From NCBI GenBank assembly GCA_051877515.1, contig JBJEIY010000005.1:1-64000 (forward strand): DNA of 64,000 bases. Direction: 5' to 3'. Source of the DNA: XBB1006 sp051877515. GTDB lineage: Bacteria > Bacillota > Clostridia > Lachnospirales > Lachnospiraceae. A program made the position numbers and the translations under genes. Position 1 is the stretch's first letter. Every line of letters begins with the position of its first letter. Positions 27,127-35,063 of this stretch are shown here, one piece after another. Under the pieces are notes generated by a model. It did not search any database. It was not told the DNA's origin and saw only the letters and a program-made list of their open reading frames with translations.

Positions 27127-27155
27127 AGTATAGCAAAAAAGAAAGAGTGCGTCAA
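27127..27155 (-). promoter_or_regulatory. Sigma-A promoter of the chemoreceptor gene
   Basis: TTGACG, 17 nt, TATACT on the minus strand, 42 nt before the start codon. The chemoreceptor is therefore probably not under sigma-28. Confidence 0.75.
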
Positions 27156-27217
27156 TTAGAATGTTTTGTGTATTTTATTCCGAATACGAGGCATTTGGCG
27201 CGAAATATTGAGAACTC

Positions 27218-27530
27218 TCAGAACCCATGAAGAACGCGGACGGTCGCGAAGCACAGTCCTCCATCTTCAAGAGCGCGAGACGGCGCAGGTCGTCCGGGGG
27301 ACGACCGATTTGCGCGGACCGAAGCGAAGCGGAGAAGCAGGTCGTCCGGGGGACGACCGATTTGCGCGGACCGAAGCGAAGCGGAGAAGCAGGTCGTCCG
27401 GGGGACGACCGATTTGCGCGGACGGTCGCGAAGCGGATAGCGCGAGACGTTGCCAGGCTCCGGTGGAGCCTGTTAGGCAACGACCGTAGCGAAGCGGAGA
27501 CCTCGAACCTTCGAGGCACGGCTGTGCCGT
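27218..27530. repeat. GC-rich array of hairpins with a 52-bp tandem repeat
   Basis: The core (27286-27423) is a 52-bp unit starting CAGGTCGTCCGGGGGACGAC, present at 27286, 27338 and 27390; the third copy diverges after 34 bases. Each unit has a perfect hairpin GGTCGTCC-GGG-GGACGACC and a linker GACCGAAGCGAAGCGGAGAAG. Further hairpins follow (27450-27482 CGTTGCC..GGCAACG; CTCGAACCTTCGAG; CACGGCTGTGCCGTG). GCGGACGGTCGCGAAGC occurs on both sides of the array (27236, 27418). Reading frames are open here only because of composition, and 52 is not divisible by 3. Function unknown. Confidence 0.8.
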
Positions 27531-27534
27531 GCTC

Positions 27535-27574
27535 AACAAAAAAGGCTATCCCTTATTGGGATAGCCTTTTTGTT
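27535..27574 (-). terminator. Terminator of the tRNA-Gly operon
   Basis: GGCTATCCC and GGGATAGCC flank a TTATT loop, with A6 on one side and T5 on the other. It lies directly after the tRNA-Gly(GCC) 3' end on the minus strand. Confidence 0.85.
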
Positions 27575-27581
27575 GAATAGA

Positions 27582-27653
27582 GCGCGAGACGGGACTCGAA
27601 CCCGCGACCCCGACCTTGGCAAGGTCGTGCTCCACCAACTGAGCCACTCGCGC
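27582..27653 (-). tRNA. tRNA-Gly (anticodon GCC)
   Basis: 72-nt cloverleaf: acceptor GCGCGAG/CTCGCGC, anticodon loop TTGCCAA giving GCC, T-arm GGGTTCGAGTCCC. No encoded CCA. It is 13 nt downstream of a second tRNA-Gly and shares its promoter and terminator. Confidence 0.95.
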
Positions 27654-27666
27654 ATGTTTTTTTTAA

Positions 27667-27736
27667 GCGGGTGATGGGAATCGAACCCACGTATCCAGCT
27701 TGGAAGGCTGGTGTTCTACCATTGAACTACACCCGC
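27667..27736 (-). tRNA. tRNA-Gly (anticodon TCC)
   Basis: 70-nt cloverleaf: acceptor GCGGGTG/CACCCGC, anticodon loop CTTCCAA giving TCC, T-loop TTCGATT. No encoded CCA. First gene of the two-tRNA transcript; together the two isoacceptors read all glycine codons by wobble. Confidence 0.95.
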
Positions 27737-27783
27737 ATAACTGCCGTTTTGTTACCATTCTGATTTCGTCGGCAACGAAATTC

Positions 27784-27812
27784 ATTATATCTTACATCCG
27801 GCAGTATGTCAA
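27784..27812 (-). promoter_or_regulatory. Consensus sigma-A promoter of the tRNA-Gly pair
   Basis: Perfect TTGACA and TATAAT with 17 nt between them on the minus strand, 47 nt before the first tRNA. Confidence 0.9.
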
Positions 27813-27865
27813 CACTTATTTTCAAATTTATGGGCAGTCAACCCTAACACCCGGCTGTCCGGATT

Positions 27866-28225
27866 TTATAAAGGGCAGACTATTTCCAACATTTTTTCAC
27901 AGGCATGGTGAACCAGCTGTGCCTGTCTGGTATCTGCCAGCTTATAATAAATCTCTTTCCCATCCCTGCGACTTTCGATCAGCCCACTGTTTTTCAACAG
28001 ACGAAGATGGTGAGACACCGCCTGGTCACTCATCTGGGTAGCAGCAGCGATATTGCTCACACATTCCTCGCAATGGCACAGTAACCACAGAATGCGCAGC
28101 CGTGTTCCGTCACTGATGAGTTTAAACACCTCCGCCACTTCCGAACACTGGGAAGCACTGGGCATGCAGGCCAATACTTTTTCTTCATTTTCATTATGTT
28201 TATGAGGTAATTTGATTTCAGACAT
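27866..28225 (-). CDS. ArsR/SmtB family metal-sensing repressor
   Basis: Winged-helix repressor of 119 residues that releases DNA when it binds metal. The recognition helix is DQAVSHHLRLLKNSGLI (67-83) and the wing SRRDGKEIYYKL. C50-H-C52 in helix 3 resembles the CVC metal site of CadC, with C20 and C27 as possible N-terminal ligands. H106, H107 and E110 resemble the alpha-5 zinc site. It therefore likely senses Zn, Cd or Pb. It is the last gene of the operon with the efflux ATPase, and a candidate operator lies upstream of the first gene (30489). Confidence 0.93.
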   Translation of the reverse strand: MSEIKLPHKHNENEEKVLACMPSASQCSEVAEVFKLISDGTRLRILWLLCHCEECVSNIAAATQMSDQAVSHHLRLLKNSGLIESRRDGKEIYYKLADTRQAQLVHHACEKMLEIVCPL

Positions 28226-28285
28226 CTTTCTTCCTCTTTTCCAAATCCTGTTATTTCAGGGCAGCTTTGCCAAGGTTTCCGCTTT

Positions 28286-30157
28286 TTACTTCTGTGCGCG
28301 ATACACCAGCGCACGGGTAGCATTTAATACAGCCAGAACCATGACTCCCACATCAGCAAAAATCGCCCACCACATATTCACATATCCGATAGAACCCAAT
28401 ATCAGGCAGACCAGTTTCACTCCCAGGGCAAATACAATGTTCTGATATACGATACCAAGTGTTTTACGGGAGATCTTCATGGCGGTTACGATTTTCTCCG
28501 GATCATCATCCATAAGCACAATATCTGCTGCTTCAATGGCGGCATCCGAACCCAGAGCTCCCATGGCAATTCCGATATCTGCCCGGGACAATACCGGTGC
28601 ATCATTGATACCATCTCCCACAAAAGCCAGCCGTTCCTTGTCACTCTTGTTGTCCAGCAGGATTTCTACCTGCTCCACCTTATCGGCAGGTAGCAGTTCA
28701 CTTTTTACCACATCGATCTTTAGCTCTTTTCCAACGGCTTCTGCCACCTCTTTGGAATCACCGGTTAGCATAACCACCTGTTTCACACCGGCTGCTTTTA
28801 ATCCGGCAACCGCACGGGCGGCATTTTCTTTTACCTTGTCGGCAATGAGGATGTAACCAGCATAACTGTCATCGATTGCTACATGGATCTGGGTTCCGGT
28901 CTGATCAGGCTCTTTCCATGACAGACCCAACTGCTTCATAAGTTTCGTATTTCCCACAGCTACCCGGCGTCCAAAGATCATTGCCTTCACACCATGCCCG
29001 CTGATCTCTTCTACCTGGGATACCAGCTGACTGTCAATGGGCTCTTGATAGGCCTCTTTTAAACTCTTACTAATGGGATGGTTGGAAAAGCACTCTCCGT
29101 ATGCAGCCATCTTTAACAGCTCCTCTTTGGGAAAAGGTTCTTCCGGCCGGATCTGGGTCACTTCAAAAACACCCTTGGTCAAAGTTCCTGTTTTATCACA
29201 TACAACGTATTTCGTCTGGGACAAAAGTTCCAGATAGTTGGACCCCTTGATCAGAATTCCCTGGGCACCGGCTCCACCAATGCCTCCGAAAAAGCTAAGC
29301 GGGATAGAGATCACCAGCGCACAGGGACAGCTGATAACCAATGTCGTCAATGCACGGATCACCCATTCCGACCACATAGGCGGCTGGCCGGTCAGAAGGT
29401 TCACCACAGGCGGCACCACTGCCAGAGCCAGAGCCAGAAGACACACCGCAGGGGTATAGTACTTGGCAAAGCGGGTAATAAAATTCTCTGACCTGGATTT
29501 CTTCATACTGGAATTTTCCACCAGGTCCAGAATCTTAGAAACCGTGGAATCTCCGAATTCTTTGGTGGTACAGATGTACAGCACACCGGACATGTTCACG
29601 CAGCCGCTGATCACCTCATCCCCTTCTTTTACCTGACGAGGCAGACTCTCTCCGGTAAGGGCACTGGTATTTAGGGCAGCCTCACCCTTTTTGACCACAC
29701 CGTCCAAAGGAATCTTTTCACCCGGCTGGACCACAATAATGCTTCCAATCTCCACATCTTCCGGATCCACCTGCTCAACTTTACCGTCCACTTCGATATT
29801 GGCATAATCCGGACGAATATCCATCAAATCCGTAATATTCTTGCGGCTCTTGCCTACAGCATAACTCTGGAACAGCTCTCCGATCTGGTAAAAAAGCATA
29901 ACCGCTGTTCCTTCCACATAGTCACCCAGCGCAATGGCACCCACTGTCGCAATAGCCATAAGGAAATTCTCATCAAATACCTGACCATGTATAATTCCCA
30001 GAGCTGCTTTTTTCAAAATGTCATAACCGATCACCAGATAAGGAATCATGAAAAACACGGCGCGAAGCCATCCTTTCAAAGGCAGGGTACTAAATACAGC
30101 CACCAATCCTGCCGCGATACATATCCTTATAAAAATCTTCTTCTGCTTCTTTGTCAT
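28286..30157 (-). CDS. Zinc/cadmium-exporting P1B-type ATPase
   Basis: Membrane pump of 623 residues that exports soft divalent metal using ATP. It has TGES in the actuator domain, the ion-binding CPC motif in SCPCALVIS near residue 279, the phosphorylated DKTGTLTKG near 320, and GDGINDAPVL in the hinge. The last helix carries the DVG motif (FADVGVMVLAVLNATRAL), which marks the Zn/Cd/Pb subgroup (CadA/ZntA) rather than copper pumps. It lacks the usual N-terminal metal-binding domain, which is instead encoded by the gene just upstream. GGAGGTG precedes the ATG. Confidence 0.93.
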   Translation of the reverse strand: MTKKQKKIFIRICIAAGLVAVFSTLPLKGWLRAVFFMIPYLVIGYDILKKAALGIIHGQVFDENFLMAIATVGAIALGDYVEGTAVMLFYQIGELFQSYAVGKSRKNITDLMDIRPDYANIEVDGKVEQVDPEDVEIGSIIVVQPGEKIPLDGVVKKGEAALNTSALTGESLPRQVKEGDEVISGCVNMSGVLYICTTKEFGDSTVSKILDLVENSSMKKSRSENFITRFAKYYTPAVCLLALALAVVPPVVNLLTGQPPMWSEWVIRALTTLVISCPCALVISIPLSFFGGIGGAGAQGILIKGSNYLELLSQTKYVVCDKTGTLTKGVFEVTQIRPEEPFPKEELLKMAAYGECFSNHPISKSLKEAYQEPIDSQLVSQVEEISGHGVKAMIFGRRVAVGNTKLMKQLGLSWKEPDQTGTQIHVAIDDSYAGYILIADKVKENAARAVAGLKAAGVKQVVMLTGDSKEVAEAVGKELKIDVVKSELLPADKVEQVEILLDNKSDKERLAFVGDGINDAPVLSRADIGIAMGALGSDAAIEAADIVLMDDDPEKIVTAMKISRKTLGIVYQNIVFALGVKLVCLILGSIGYVNMWWAIFADVGVMVLAVLNATRALVYRAQK

Positions 30158-30226
30158 AGGACACCTCCCGATTTCCGGCCTGCCTGCTTTTCAGGTCCGT
30201 ATTTTACAATGTATACCTCGTGTGCT

Positions 30227-30445
30227 TTACAGATAGATCTCACAGTCAGACTCCACCTTCCTGCAGGCCTTGCGCACCTCCTGCATGACCTCCTCAGGGC
30301 TGACACCCTCCTCAAATTCCACCTTCATCTTCTGCGCCATGAAAGAAATGGCCGCTTCCTTTACGCCATTTACTTTTCCGGCTGCTTCCTCCATTTTCGC
30401 AGCACAATTTGCACAATCCACTTCAATTTTATATGTCTTCTTCAT
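30227..30445 (-). CDS. Free-standing heavy-metal-associated (HMA) domain protein
   Basis: 72-residue soluble HMA domain with the metal site DCANCAAKME, the cysteines at 11 and 14. The aspartate before the CxxC is typical of zinc/cadmium ATPase domains rather than copper chaperones. A fold like CopZ is expected (VNGVKEAAISFMAQKMKVEFEEGVSPEEVMQEV). The start is the ATG at 30445 with GAGG 5 nt upstream. It is first in the operon with the ATPase and ArsR regulator, and probably delivers metal to the ATPase, whose own HMA domain is missing. Confidence 0.9.
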   Translation of the reverse strand: MKKTYKIEVDCANCAAKMEEAAGKVNGVKEAAISFMAQKMKVEFEEGVSPEEVMQEVRKACRKVESDCEIYL

Positions 30446-30488
30446 AAGTTCCTCACTCCTATTGTAATATTGTTTTACAATAACATTA

Positions 30489-30508
30489 AAACATTTGTTT
30501 AAATGTTT
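30489..30508. promoter_or_regulatory. Candidate ArsR operator of the metal efflux operon
   Basis: Perfect inverted repeat AAACATTT-N4-AAATGTTT, 44 nt upstream of the HMA gene. Its AT-rich symmetry resembles CadC/CzrA operators. Confidence 0.6.
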
Positions 30509-30531
30509 GTCAATAGTGTTTTTAAAATATC

Positions 30532-30561
30532 TTGAAGGCTGTACATCATTTGGTATATAAT
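30532..30561 (+). promoter_or_regulatory. Sigma-A promoter of the relQ-like gene
   Basis: TTGAAG, 18 nt, TATAAT, 25 nt before the start codon. Confidence 0.65.
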
Positions 30562-30586
30562 AGGGTTTGGATAAAGGAGGCTTTTT

Positions 30587-31270
30587 ATGCCAATAAATTA
30601 CAACTTCACTGACCTGGTGAACACAATTGAGCCAGGCAATCTGATGGCTACCTCCAATGCTTTTCAGGATATGATGATGCGTTATCAATGTGCCATCATG
30701 GAGGTAGAAACGAAAATTAAAGTACTGAACGAAGAGTTTTCTCTCCGCATGCAGCGTAATCCCATTGAATCCATTAAAGCGCGAATGAAATCTCCCGCCA
30801 GTATTTATGAAAAAATGGAACGCCGGGGCTTTCCTCTCACTGTGGAAAGTATGGAGAAAAACCTGAACGATATTGCAGGTGTACGTGTGATCTGTTCCTT
30901 CCCTGATGATATCTACAATGTAGCGCGCCTGATCACCGAACAGGACGATATTGTAGTCCTTCAGATCAAGGATTATATCGCCAACCCCAAGCCCAACGGG
31001 TACCGTTCTTTACATCTTATCGTTGCGATCCCCATATTCCTGGCCAACGAAAAGAAAAACATGAAGGTAGAGATCCAGTTTCGGACCATTGCCATGGATT
31101 TCTGGGCAAGTCTGGAGCATAAGGTAAAATACAAAAAGGATGTGGAGAATCCTGAGCAGGTTGCCCGGGAGTTGAAAGAATGTGCGGATATTATCACTTC
31201 CGTGGATATGCGCATGCAGGAGATCGAACATAAAACATCCTTCTTAAACCCCAATACACCTCGTACATAA
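30587..31270 (+). CDS. Small alarmone synthetase, RelQ/YjbM type
   Basis: Makes (p)ppGpp from ATP and GDP/GTP during stress. At 227 residues it has only the RelA/SpoT synthetase domain, without hydrolase or TGS/ACT parts. Motifs include IKARMKSPASIYEKMERRGFP, the central NDIAGVRVICSFPDDIYNVARLI, NPKPNGYRSLHLIV, and EIQFRTIAMDFWASLEHKVKYKK with the catalytic glutamate of the synthetase core. GGAGG precedes the ATG. Monocistronic, with its own promoter and terminator. Confidence 0.95.
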   Translation: MPINYNFTDLVNTIEPGNLMATSNAFQDMMMRYQCAIMEVETKIKVLNEEFSLRMQRNPIESIKARMKSPASIYEKMERRGFPLTVESMEKNLNDIAGVRVICSFPDDIYNVARLITEQDDIVVLQIKDYIANPKPNGYRSLHLIVAIPIFLANEKKNMKVEIQFRTIAMDFWASLEHKVKYKKDVENPEQVARELKECADIITSVDMRMQEIEHKTSFLNPNTPRT

Positions 31271-31272
31271 GT

Positions 31273-31314
31273 AACAGCCTGAAGCCACAGTGATTGTGAC
31301 CTCAGGCTGTTTGT
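31273..31314. terminator. Terminator after the alarmone synthetase gene
   Basis: AACAGCCTGA and TCAGGCTGTT flank an inner CACAG/TGTG stem, followed by TGTTT on the plus strand. It lies between convergent genes. Confidence 0.75.
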
Positions 31315-31355
31315 TTCTGATCTTTTCTATTTCTCCGCCAAATCTGTCCGGGCAT

Positions 31356-32048
31356 TTAGATATCTTCCACATCATGCGCCATTTCCAGATCTGACCTCAA
31401 CTGGGCAATATAAGAACGTACCAGCTGCTGTTTTTCTTCCCAGAACCGCTTTGCCCTGGGAGTAACCATAGGGGCATAAGACGGATTCCAGAACTTTTCC
31501 GTATGCTCAAGAGCATCCTGAAAACTACTTCCGCCACCCATGCCTTCTGCCATGCAGTCCCAGGCAATACGCATTGCTCCTTCTTCATCCAGTGCATCTG
31601 CTTCTATCAGGAGTTCCAGCTCCGGCATCAGATCCGGTGTCCCCAGAAGTTCCTTCCGGGAATGATTTTCAATCAGGAATTCCACCTGATCCAGCCGCTG
31701 TGCATCCTTCCAGATCCCTGCCTCTGCTTTGCGGCACATTTCTTCCCGATAGGCACGAAACATCCGCCTGCTGTTTTCCTGGTGGTTTTTGTTATCCCCT
31801 AAACTATATCCCACATCATGAAAAATGATCGCCAACTCCAAAACATCCTGATCGATCTTACCAAAATCCGGCCGGATCCTCTCTGCCCACTTCATCACCC
31901 TTCGGATATGAAGGAAACGGGATCGAAACGGATAGCGGGAAAAAGCAGTTCCGCCACCAAAGTTGTCGCATCCGCTTTCCTTAAGCTTCTGCTCTACATA
32001 AGACCATTCCTCTTTCCATTTTAAAGCATTCACCGTCTGATGTTTCAC
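31356..32048 (-). CDS. HD domain phosphohydrolase-like protein
   Basis: 230-residue protein with an HD metal-binding domain: RFLHIRRVMKWAERI supplies the first histidine, and LAIIFHDVGYSLGDNKNHQENSRRMF the HD pair and a following histidine. Such proteins hydrolyse phosphate esters or nucleotides. The start is GTG at 32048, with AGGAGG 7 nt upstream and 11 nt after the pdp stop. As the last gene of the nucleoside operon it could act on a nucleotide, but the substrate is not shown by the sequence. Confidence 0.85.
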   Translation of the reverse strand: MKHQTVNALKWKEEWSYVEQKLKESGCDNFGGGTAFSRYPFRSRFLHIRRVMKWAERIRPDFGKIDQDVLELAIIFHDVGYSLGDNKNHQENSRRMFRAYREEMCRKAEAGIWKDAQRLDQVEFLIENHSRKELLGTPDLMPELELLIEADALDEEGAMRIAWDCMAEGMGGGSSFQDALEHTEKFWNPSYAPMVTPRAKRFWEEKQQLVRSYIAQLRSDLEMAHDVEDI

Positions 32049-32059
32049 CTAAATACCTC

Positions 32060-33382
32060 CTAGTACCATTGCACATTCTCTCTGGTCACCCTTGCATAGA
32101 TCAGTGGTTCCGGAGATACCGGTGCGTCTTCGATGGTAATACTGTCCAGAAATCTCTGCTCTGCCTCTTTCAGCAATTCCTCATGCTCTGTATACAGGAC
32201 AGCCAGTGTCTGTCCCTGTTTGATCTGCTCATGGGTTTTTGCACATAAGACAATACCTGCCGCATAGTCAATGGAGCTTTCCTGGGTTTCCCGTCCTGCC
32301 CCCAGCATAACGGAAGCAATTCCGCAGCCCCGGGTATCCATATGCGTTATGTAACCATCCCTGGGAGCTTTTACCTCATAGGAAAAAGCTGCAGTCGCAA
32401 ACTTTTCCGGATGCCGGATATATTCCGGATCTCCTCCCTGGGCTCTGACCATTGCAGCCAGCCGTTCTAAGGCACTTCCGTCTTTCATCGCCTGCTCTGC
32501 AAGTCTTGTACATTCCTCAATACTGCCTTTCTCTGCCAGATATAGCATATTGGCAGCCAAATCGATACATACTCTGGTAAGGTCTTTGGGACCTTCCCCT
32601 TTCAGTGTCTTGATTGCCTCAATAACTTCCAGACTGTTTCCAATATGGTTTCCCAGGGGCCTGTCCATATCCGTGATCAAAGCAACGGTACGTTTACCGG
32701 CATTTTCACCGATGGAAACCATCTCCTGAGCCAGTTTCACGGAATCCTCCACACGCTTCATGAAAGCTCCGCTTCCGGTCTTAACGTCCAGCAGGATGCA
32801 GTCACTGCCTGCCGCCAGTTTTTTGCCCATAATGGACACAGCGATGAGGGGTATGGAATCCACGGTTGCCGTCACATCCCGCAATGCATACAACTTCTTG
32901 TCTGCAGGGGTCATATTTCCGGATTGACCGATAACACTTAATCCCGTGGCGTTCACCGTTGCAAAAAACTCTTCCCTGGAAAGGGTGGTGCGCATGCCCG
33001 GAATCGACTCTAACTTGTCTACCGTTCCTCCGGTATGCCCTAAGCCCCGGCCGGACATTTTTGCTACCTTGACTCCACAGGCTGCTACAATGGGGGCCAC
33101 CACCAGAGTGGTTTTATCTCCCACGCCACCGGTGGAGTGTTTATCTACCTTGATACCGTCAATGGCGGACAGATCCACCATATCACCGGAATGAGCTACC
33201 GCCATGGTCATGGCCAGAGTCTCTTCTTCTGTCATTCCCTGAAAATACACCGCCATTAGGAAAGCGGACATCTGGTAATCCGGGATCAGGCCGTCCACAT
33301 AAGCAGAGATCATCTCCCGGATCTCTTCACCTGTCAATGCACCACCATCTCGTTTTTTGGTGATAAGATCATACATTCTCAC
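32060..33382 (-). CDS. pdp: Pyrimidine-nucleoside phosphorylase
   Basis: Splits uridine, deoxyuridine and thymidine with phosphate into base and (deoxy)ribose 1-phosphate. It has 440 residues. KVDKHSTGGVGDKTTLV (79-95) is the phosphate-binding signature, followed by MSGRGLGHTGGTVDKLE. I keep the GTG start because MRMYDLI matches the family's MRM-start; an ATG two codons later is possible. It lies 14 nt after cdd, and its sugar phosphate product feeds phosphopentomutase encoded in the same operon. Confidence 0.95.
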   Translation of the reverse strand: MRMYDLITKKRDGGALTGEEIREMISAYVDGLIPDYQMSAFLMAVYFQGMTEEETLAMTMAVAHSGDMVDLSAIDGIKVDKHSTGGVGDKTTLVVAPIVAACGVKVAKMSGRGLGHTGGTVDKLESIPGMRTTLSREEFFATVNATGLSVIGQSGNMTPADKKLYALRDVTATVDSIPLIAVSIMGKKLAAGSDCILLDVKTGSGAFMKRVEDSVKLAQEMVSIGENAGKRTVALITDMDRPLGNHIGNSLEVIEAIKTLKGEGPKDLTRVCIDLAANMLYLAEKGSIEECTRLAEQAMKDGSALERLAAMVRAQGGDPEYIRHPEKFATAAFSYEVKAPRDGYITHMDTRGCGIASVMLGAGRETQESSIDYAAGIVLCAKTHEQIKQGQTLAVLYTEHEELLKEAEQRFLDSITIEDAPVSPEPLIYARVTRENVQWY

Positions 33383-33396
33383 TATCCGTCATCCTC

Positions 33397-33849
33397 TCAG
33401 TCCTTAAGATTCTCCGGTCCAAAACTTTCCGGCAAAAGTTGTGCCAGGGTATATTTTTTATAGTGATCCGCATCTTGCGCCACGATCACCTGAAATGTAG
33501 CAGGATCCGTAAATTCCCTCATTACCTGCCGGCAGACTCCGCAGGGAAAAGCATATCCTGACGGTTCTGCTTCCCCGGGGGAAACAGATCCCGCCTCTCC
33601 TGCCGGCCGGTCCCGAAAGCCAACGATGGCAATCGCCGTAAACTCCCTCTCCCCTTCGGAGACCGCCTTAAAAAAGGCGGTTCTTTCCGCACAGTTGGTA
33701 GGGCTATAGGCTGCGTTTTCAATATTACAGCCCCGATATATTTTTCCTTCTTTGGTCAAAAGCGCTGCTCCCACTTGAAATCCCGAATAGGGTGCATAGG
33801 CCATTTGTCTGGCCTGCAATGCTTCTGAAACCAATTGTTTTTCGTCCAT
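33397..33849 (-). CDS. cdd: Cytidine deaminase
   Basis: Deaminates cytidine and deoxycytidine to (deoxy)uridine, feeding the phosphorylase encoded next door. It has 150 residues; the usual homotetrameric form has about 130-136. The zinc site is complete: C53 with catalytic E55 (NCAERTAFF), and C103/C106 (PCGVCRQ). The extra length is a Pro/Gly/Glu-rich insert at about 81-98, just before the second zinc motif, which is unusual. GAGGTGATG precedes the ATG. It lies 4 nt after the deoB stop. Confidence 0.95.
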   Translation of the reverse strand: MDEKQLVSEALQARQMAYAPYSGFQVGAALLTKEGKIYRGCNIENAAYSPTNCAERTAFFKAVSEGEREFTAIAIVGFRDRPAGEAGSVSPGEAEPSGYAFPCGVCRQVMREFTDPATFQVIVAQDADHYKKYTLAQLLPESFGPENLKD

Positions 33850-33853
33850 GGCA

Positions 33854-35023
33854 TCACCTCATGATCTTCGCTTTAAAACTGCTTCCGTCTGTGTTATTTT
33901 CCACTCCGAACACATCTAGGATGGTGGCCGCAATATCACTGAAGGTTTTTCTGGTTCCTATATTTACACCTCCCGCGATATCTTTGCCGTACACCAGTAA
34001 CGGAATATATTCCCTGGTGTGATCTGTTCCGGTATAACCCGGATCGCAGCCATGATCTGCCGTGATCATCACAATGTCATGCTCCCGCATTCTGCCAAGC
34101 ATGATTCCTAACTGTTTGTCAAACTCAGACAGGGCATTGGCATAGCCGTCAATGTCCCTGCGGTGTCCGTACACCATATCGAAGTCCACCAGATTCACAA
34201 AACATAATCCGCTAAAATCCTGCTCCATAATGGAAAGCGTTTGTGTCATACCATCTTCATTATTCACGATCCGCCGGGTATGTGCAATCCCTGCTCCGGC
34301 AAAAATATCAAAAATCTTACCCACGCCATAGGTGTCGTAGCCTGCTGCCAGCAACGCCTCCAACATCGTGTCCCTGGGCGGTGTCAGAGAAAAATCATGC
34401 CGCCTGCTGGTTCTTACAAAGTTTCCCGGCTCTCCCACAAAGGGACGGGCAATGACTCTTCCCACACCGGTATCTCCGGTAAGGATCTTCCTTGCAATCT
34501 CACAGTACCGGTACAGCTCCTCCACAGGAACCACATCCTCATGGGCCGCGATCTGAAAAACAGAATCTGCGGAAGTATATACGATCAGCGCTCCGGTCCT
34601 CATATGTTCTTCCCCATACTCCGCGATCACCTGTGTTCCGGAATAGGGCTTGTTACACAAGGTCTTTCGACCGGTCTGACGCTCAAACTCTGCGATGGTC
34701 TCCTTTGGAAATCCGTCAGGAAAGGTTGGCAGAGGCTTTGGGGATACCAGCCCTGCAATCTCCCAATGTCCGATGGTGGTATCTTTTCCCTTGGAAGCCT
34801 CCTGCAGTCTTGCATAACTTGCCTTGGGGTCTGCGACTTTTTCTCCCACCGTTACACCGTCTATATGAAATAAGCCCATGCGCTGCATATTGGGCACCTG
34901 AAACTTTGGTGAGGCTGCCACACTGGCTATGGTATTGGCTCCCACATCACCAAACTCTGCCGCATCCGGCTCGTATCCGATCCCGAAACTGTCCAGAACG
35001 ATTAAAAAGATTCTTCTATCCAT
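33854..35023 (-). CDS. deoB: Phosphopentomutase
   Basis: Converts (deoxy)ribose 1-phosphate to the 5-phosphate, linking nucleoside cleavage to central metabolism. It has 389 residues of the alkaline-phosphatase-like fold: the N-terminal metal ligand in VLDSFGIGYEPDA, the family motif GKGKDTTIGHWEIAG-like (SKGKDTTIGHWEIAG near 78-92), and the C-terminal metal ligands in MITADHGCDP and TDHTREYIPLL. The operon order deoD-deoB-cdd-pdp is a complete purine and pyrimidine nucleoside catabolic route. Confidence 0.97.
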   Translation of the reverse strand: MDRRIFLIVLDSFGIGYEPDAAEFGDVGANTIASVAASPKFQVPNMQRMGLFHIDGVTVGEKVADPKASYARLQEASKGKDTTIGHWEIAGLVSPKPLPTFPDGFPKETIAEFERQTGRKTLCNKPYSGTQVIAEYGEEHMRTGALIVYTSADSVFQIAAHEDVVPVEELYRYCEIARKILTGDTGVGRVIARPFVGEPGNFVRTSRRHDFSLTPPRDTMLEALLAAGYDTYGVGKIFDIFAGAGIAHTRRIVNNEDGMTQTLSIMEQDFSGLCFVNLVDFDMVYGHRRDIDGYANALSEFDKQLGIMLGRMREHDIVMITADHGCDPGYTGTDHTREYIPLLVYGKDIAGGVNIGTRKTFSDIAATILDVFGVENNTDGSSFKAKIMR

Positions 35024-35063
35024 CTAAATGCCGTCCTCTCTGCTGCCTAAACTTTTCAAAACA

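Noticed and set aside
27286..27423. Possible CRISPR array
   Set aside because: Units are contiguous 52-bp copies without unique spacers, and there are no cas genes nearby.
27227..27580. Open frames of 110-120 codons on both strands across the 52-bp repeat
   Set aside because: Open only because of repeated GC-rich sequence; the 52-bp unit shifts frame each time, and both strands are open at once.
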